Part shown: positions 5,347 through 6,017 of the stretch, one piece after another
How the letters are laid out: each line of letters starts with the position of its first letter
How positions within the stretch are numbered: the stretch's first letter is position 1
DNA from: Chloroflexota bacterium
Lineage (GTDB): Bacteria > Chloroflexota > Anaerolineae > Promineifilales > Promineifilaceae
Assembly (NCBI GenBank): GCA_024223125.1
Contig: JAAEOP010000828.1
Span: 1-6,017, forward strand
Length of the DNA stretch: 6,017 bases
Reading direction: 5' to 3'
Program-made: the position numbers and the translations under genes
The notes under the pieces: generated by a model
Seen by the model: the letters and a program-made list of their open reading frames with translations, nothing else
Database searches by the model: none
Told to the model about the DNA's origin: nothing

Positions 5347-5396
5347 GAGATTGGAGATTGGGAGATTCAATCTCTTAATCTCTCAATCGCTTAATC
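5347..5396. repeat. GAGATTG-type repeat array with inverted copies
   Basis: The tract opens with GAGATT-G-GAGATT-GG-GAGATT and turns into AATCTC units (AATCTCTTAATCTC, then AATCGCTTAATCTC). The arms 5354-5367 and 5369-5382 are complementary at 12 of 14 positions around a single base. The first 13 bases (5347-5359) are identical to the reverse complement of 260-272 at the plsC end. It is non-coding here and lies in the spacer between phoU and the metallo-hydrolase gene. Confidence 0.65.
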
Positions 5397-5423
5397 TCAT
5401 TTAGGACATCAATTTAATCCCCA

Positions 5424-5471
5424 ATTCTTGGCGCATTTTATTCTTGGCGCATTTTATTCTTGGCGGATGGC
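5424..5471. repeat. 16-bp tandem repeat at the 3' end of the metallo-hydrolase gene
   Basis: ATTCTTGGCGCATTTT occurs exactly twice (5424-5439 and 5440-5455) and a third time partially (5456-5471, matching through ATTCTTGGCG and then AT). The third unit is coding and contributes the gene's last residues (IRQE); its junction with the second unit holds the TAA stop. The other two units are downstream copies of the gene's own tail and stop, which suggests slippage duplication. Confidence 0.8.
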
Positions 5472-6017
5472 GTTGAATGCTGCCATCAGGTCTGCTGAAT
5501 TATGATTGGTTAGCGGTACGCCATGTCCACAAGCCAAAACGGCCGGAGCTAATCCAAGTAATGTAATGGCAGAATTTTTAGCGGCGTCCAGATCGGCGGT
5601 GATGCGTTTGGGTGAGGGGTTGATACGGCCGTGGCGTGTGTTCAACGCATCTCCGGCAAATAAAACCCCAGTTTGCGGACAATAAAACGAAATATGGTCC
5701 GGAGTATGGCCGGGCGAACCGATTACCTGAACATCTCCCAAAAATGGCAGCGTCTCCCCATCTGCAACAGTCACAATGTTGTCGGCCGAAACCGGTTTAT
5801 ACTTAAATAACAAATTTACAATGAGTTGGATCAAGCGGGGCAAATGTTGGGGAGATTTTCCTTGTACCAGAAAATCGGCCGTGCGGCGGCTGGCAACTAT
5901 CTTGGCTCCGGTAGCTTCTTGCACGGCCGCCAGACTACCCACATGATCCAGGTCCGCATGAGTTACCAAAATACGAGTCAAATCGGCCGGTTGACGGCCG
6001 ATATCTGAGATCATCTG
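5454..6017 (-). CDS. Metallo-beta-lactamase-fold hydrolase (5' end beyond window)
   Basis: The frame is open to the right edge, so the N-terminal strand region is missing; an internal ATG at 6014 is probably not the start because sequence before the HxDxDH motif is normally longer. Numbering from that Met, the ligand motif is THADLDH (His19, Asp21, Asp23, His24), a variant of HxHxDH with Asp in place of the second His. The other ligands are His103 in SPGHTPDH, Asp122 in FAGDAL and His164 in ACGHGVP. The set is complete for a binuclear metal site, with one altered ligand. The HxDxDH variant is common among uncharacterised MBL-fold hydrolases. Glyoxalase II, lactonase and other thioester or ester hydrolases share this core, and the substrate cannot be chosen. 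It lies upstream of phoU on the same strand but is separated by 248 bases of repeats and a hairpin, so cotranscription is doubtful. Confidence 0.9.
   Translation of the reverse strand, partial: QMISDIGRQPADLTRILVTHADLDHVGSLAAVQEATGAKIVASRRTADFLVQGKSPQHLPRLIQLIVNLLFKYKPVSADNIVTVADGETLPFLGDVQVIGSPGHTPDHISFYCPQTGVLFAGDALNTRHGRINPSPKRITADLDAAKNSAITLLGLAPAVLACGHGVPLTNHNSADLMAAFNAIRQE

Noticed and set aside
5206..5370. 55-residue N-terminal extension of PhoU
   Set aside because: The reading frame is open, but it crosses a perfect hairpin and simple repeats and lacks PhoU family sequence, while a good AGGAG site precedes the ATG at 5205.

Overview
The window looks like bacterial chromosome of roughly even base composition. 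It carries six genes plus intergenic DNA that is unusually rich in repeats. Nothing in it fixes the taxon. The heavy use of the palindrome CGGCCG, the mix of SD-led and SD-less starts and the repeat-filled spacers would suit a filamentous or metagenome-derived Chloroflexota genome (Anaerolineae or Caldilineae type), but that is a low-confidence inference. There is no rRNA, tRNA, CRISPR array, transposase or phage gene, and no gene cluster that I would call a new defence or biosynthetic system. The gene content is housekeeping; the notable material is the repeats.

Layout. Positions 1-956 (minus strand) hold a two-gene unit: a PlsC-type acyltransferase (258-956), followed after three bases by a partial integral membrane protein (1-254, probable TTG start) that runs off the left edge. 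Positions 957-1212 are a divergent spacer with two large inverted repeats. The alanine racemase gene alr (1213-2364, plus) is followed by a hairpin, a strong intrinsic terminator and a 93-bp palindromic repeat. That repeat supplies the stop codon of a convergent alpha/beta hydrolase (2682-3575, minus). The hydrolase is divergent from an exodeoxyribonuclease III gene (3649-4425, plus), whose promoter appears to produce a leaderless mRNA. A second, 98-bp copy of the same palindromic family lies between xth and the convergent phoU (4534-5205, minus), and its outer edge coincides with the xth stop codon. Upstream of phoU are a 15-bp perfect hairpin, GAGATTG-type short repeats and a 16-bp tandem repeat. 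The right edge holds a partial metallo-beta-lactamase-fold hydrolase (5454-6017, minus).

The genes do not form one pathway. They cover phospholipid acylation, D-alanine supply for peptidoglycan, AP-site repair, phosphate signalling and two generic hydrolases. The strongest observations are: one imperfect palindromic repeat family present in both convergent intergenic regions and supplying stop codons to two unrelated genes; a second short repeat (GAGATTG type) that forms the end of plsC and the ribosome binding site of the next gene; and about thirteenfold enrichment of CGGCCG, mostly inside coding sequence.
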